NCBI GenBank assembly: GCA_964650085.1
Contig: CAZYSE010000060.1
Coordinates: 1-5,820, forward strand
Reading direction: 5' to 3'
Length of the DNA: 5,820 nt
Source of the DNA: KLAP211 sp964650085
GTDB lineage: Bacteria; Patescibacteriota; Dojkabacteria; J137
The position numbers and the translations under genes are program-made. The notes beneath the pieces were generated by a model. It had not been told where the DNA came from. It saw only the letters and a list, made by a program, of their open reading frames with translations, and did no database searches. Positions 4,693-5,820 of this stretch are shown here, one piece after another. The number at the start of each line of letters is the position of its first letter. Within the stretch, counting starts at the first letter, position 1.

Positions 4693-5820
4693 ATGGCAGA
4701 AGAACTAAAAGGTTTAAAAAGATTAACAGCCAACGCACAAAGAGTTTTAGCTCTTGGCGAAGAAGTGGCAAAAAATAATAACGCTAAAGAATACAAAGCT
4801 ATTCACCTTTTTTACGCAATATTAAGTGACAAATCTCTAATAATCGGAGATCTTTTTGCAAAGCTTGGAATTGACTATGAAGAAACAAAAACACGTGTAA
4901 ATAACGAACTACTTAAATATTCAAGCGAGACCGGGGTTGGAAAAGCTTCTGTTTCTGAAGAACTTAAAAAAGTTATCAACGACAGTATAGTTATTGCTAG
5001 AGAACTAGGAACAGTTTATGTAGGAATTGAACATTTGTTCCTTTCAATTTTTAGACAGACAAATCTTGAATTTGTTCAATCAATTAACGAAGCTGGAATT
5101 AACTATGTTGTTGTAAAAGACGCTTTAATGACGATCGTTACTTACCCTGCATTAGCCTCCCTATCAAGAAAAGACGACTATTTTGACATGACTGAAGAGA
5201 AGGAAGGAGCTTATTTTAGTCGAAACTTAAATGAGGCTGCAGAGAACGGTGAATTATCCAATATTTCCGGTAGAGATAAGGAGATTCAGCGTTTAATTCA
5301 TATACTTGCAAGAAAAAGCAAAAACAATCCAATTTTAGTGGGAGATGCTGGAGTAGGAAAAACAGCAATAGTAGAAGGTTTTGTAAACATGATTATTCAA
5401 AAGAAAGTTCCAGCTTCCTTCATAAATAAAAAGGTATTAAGTGTAGATATTGCAGGAATCGTTTCTGGAGCAAGATTAAGAGGAGATGTTGAAGAAAGAA
5501 TTACGGCTGTAATTAACGAAGCAATAGAAGATGGAAACACGATTTTGTTCATTGATGAAATTCACATGATTGTTGGAGCAGGCTCAACAGGAGGGAAGGA
5601 TTCTTTGGATATCGCAAATATTCTTAAACCATATCTAACTCGACCAAATCTAAGCGTTATCGGCGCTACTACTCATGACGAGTACACAAAGTACTTTGAG
5701 GAAGATACGGCGCTTTCTAGGCGTTTCCAGCCCATTTTTGTGGAGGAATTAAGCAAGGAAGCAGCCAAAGAAGTTATATATCAGCTTCTTCCAGAATTTG
5801 AGACTTTTCACAACTTAAAA
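4693..5820 (+). CDS. clpC: ATP-dependent Clp protease ATP-binding subunit, ClpC/ClpB type, 5' part
   Basis: A cytoplasmic hexameric AAA+ unfoldase. Only 376 codons are present; the frame is open at the window edge and the family is usually 800 or more residues. Residues 10-145 are a double Clp N-terminal repeat (LTANAQRVLALGEEVA; VSEELKKVINDSIVIARELG then YVGIEHLFL). A linker (150-180) leads to the D1 AAA+ module: GRDKEIQRLIHIL (193-205), Walker A GDAGVGKT (217-224, K223), Walker B ILFIDE (284-289), sensor region IGATTHDEY and arginine fingers R343-R344 in ALSRRFQPI. The pore-loop segment is GARLRGDVEER (259-269), with L262 where relatives have the tyrosine of KYRG. ClpC versus ClpB cannot be settled because the middle domain and D2 lie outside; the N-domain resembles ClpC. 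The promoter is its own and looks repressor-controlled. The ATG at 4693 is chosen because the N-domain begins just after it. Confidence 0.92.
   Translation, partial: MAEELKGLKRLTANAQRVLALGEEVAKNNNAKEYKAIHLFYAILSDKSLIIGDLFAKLGIDYEETKTRVNNELLKYSSETGVGKASVSEELKKVINDSIVIARELGTVYVGIEHLFLSIFRQTNLEFVQSINEAGINYVVVKDALMTIVTYPALASLSRKDDYFDMTEEKEGAYFSRNLNEAAENGELSNISGRDKEIQRLIHILARKSKNNPILVGDAGVGKTAIVEGFVNMIIQKKVPASFINKKVLSVDIAGIVSGARLRGDVEERITAVINEAIEDGNTILFIDEIHMIVGAGSTGGKDSLDIANILKPYLTRPNLSVIGATTHDEYTKYFEEDTALSRRFQPIFVEELSKEAAKEVIYQLLPEFETFHNLK

Overview
The window looks like bacterial, AT-rich chromosomal DNA. It runs from the end of an rRNA operon into four protein genes. UGA is used as a stop (the unknown gene at 2294-3004 ends TGG TGA) and no reading frame needs recoding, so the standard bacterial code fits. 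The 23S 3' region is compact, S1 is a four-domain form, and Shine-Dalgarno sites are scarce. Together these are compatible with a reduced-genome lineage such as Patescibacteria/CPR, but nothing here proves it. That assignment is an inference.

Layout. 1 to about 595 is the 3' part of 23S rRNA (late domain V and domain VI), followed by a spacer with two inverted repeats, 5S rRNA (about 740-855) and a perfect hairpin terminator. The end of the 5S, the terminator and the DNA after it (839-953) are duplicated at 978-1092, and the second copy runs into the 3' end of a minus-strand M20-family (CPG2-like) metallopeptidase (1089-2186). Divergent from that gene is an unrecognised 236-residue protein (2294-3004) with a possible HEPN-type RX4H motif. 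Then comes rpsA for a four-domain ribosomal protein S1 (3105-4346) with its own extended -10 promoter and Shine-Dalgarno site. A 346-bp intergenic stretch follows with purine-rich repeats, a terminator, a possible structured element and a strong extended -10 promoter inside a CIRCE-like inverted repeat. Last is the first 376 codons of a ClpC/ClpB-type AAA+ unfoldase (4693 to the window end).

The genes are mainly translation and protein quality control: rRNA, S1, a Clp unfoldase and a peptidase. They are separately transcribed, with terminators between units, so this is not one operon.

Most notable: the sarcin-ricin loop of the 23S rRNA reads AGTACGCAAGGACC instead of the near-universal AGTACGAGAGGACC. 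The adenine that ricin removes (E. coli A2660) is C, and G2661 is A, while the GNRA fold and bulged-G triple are preserved. Also notable are a long hairpin that would sequester the 5' strand of 5S helix I, a CIRCE-like operator with altered inner bases over the clp promoter, and a Clp D1 pore loop in which the usual tyrosine is leucine.
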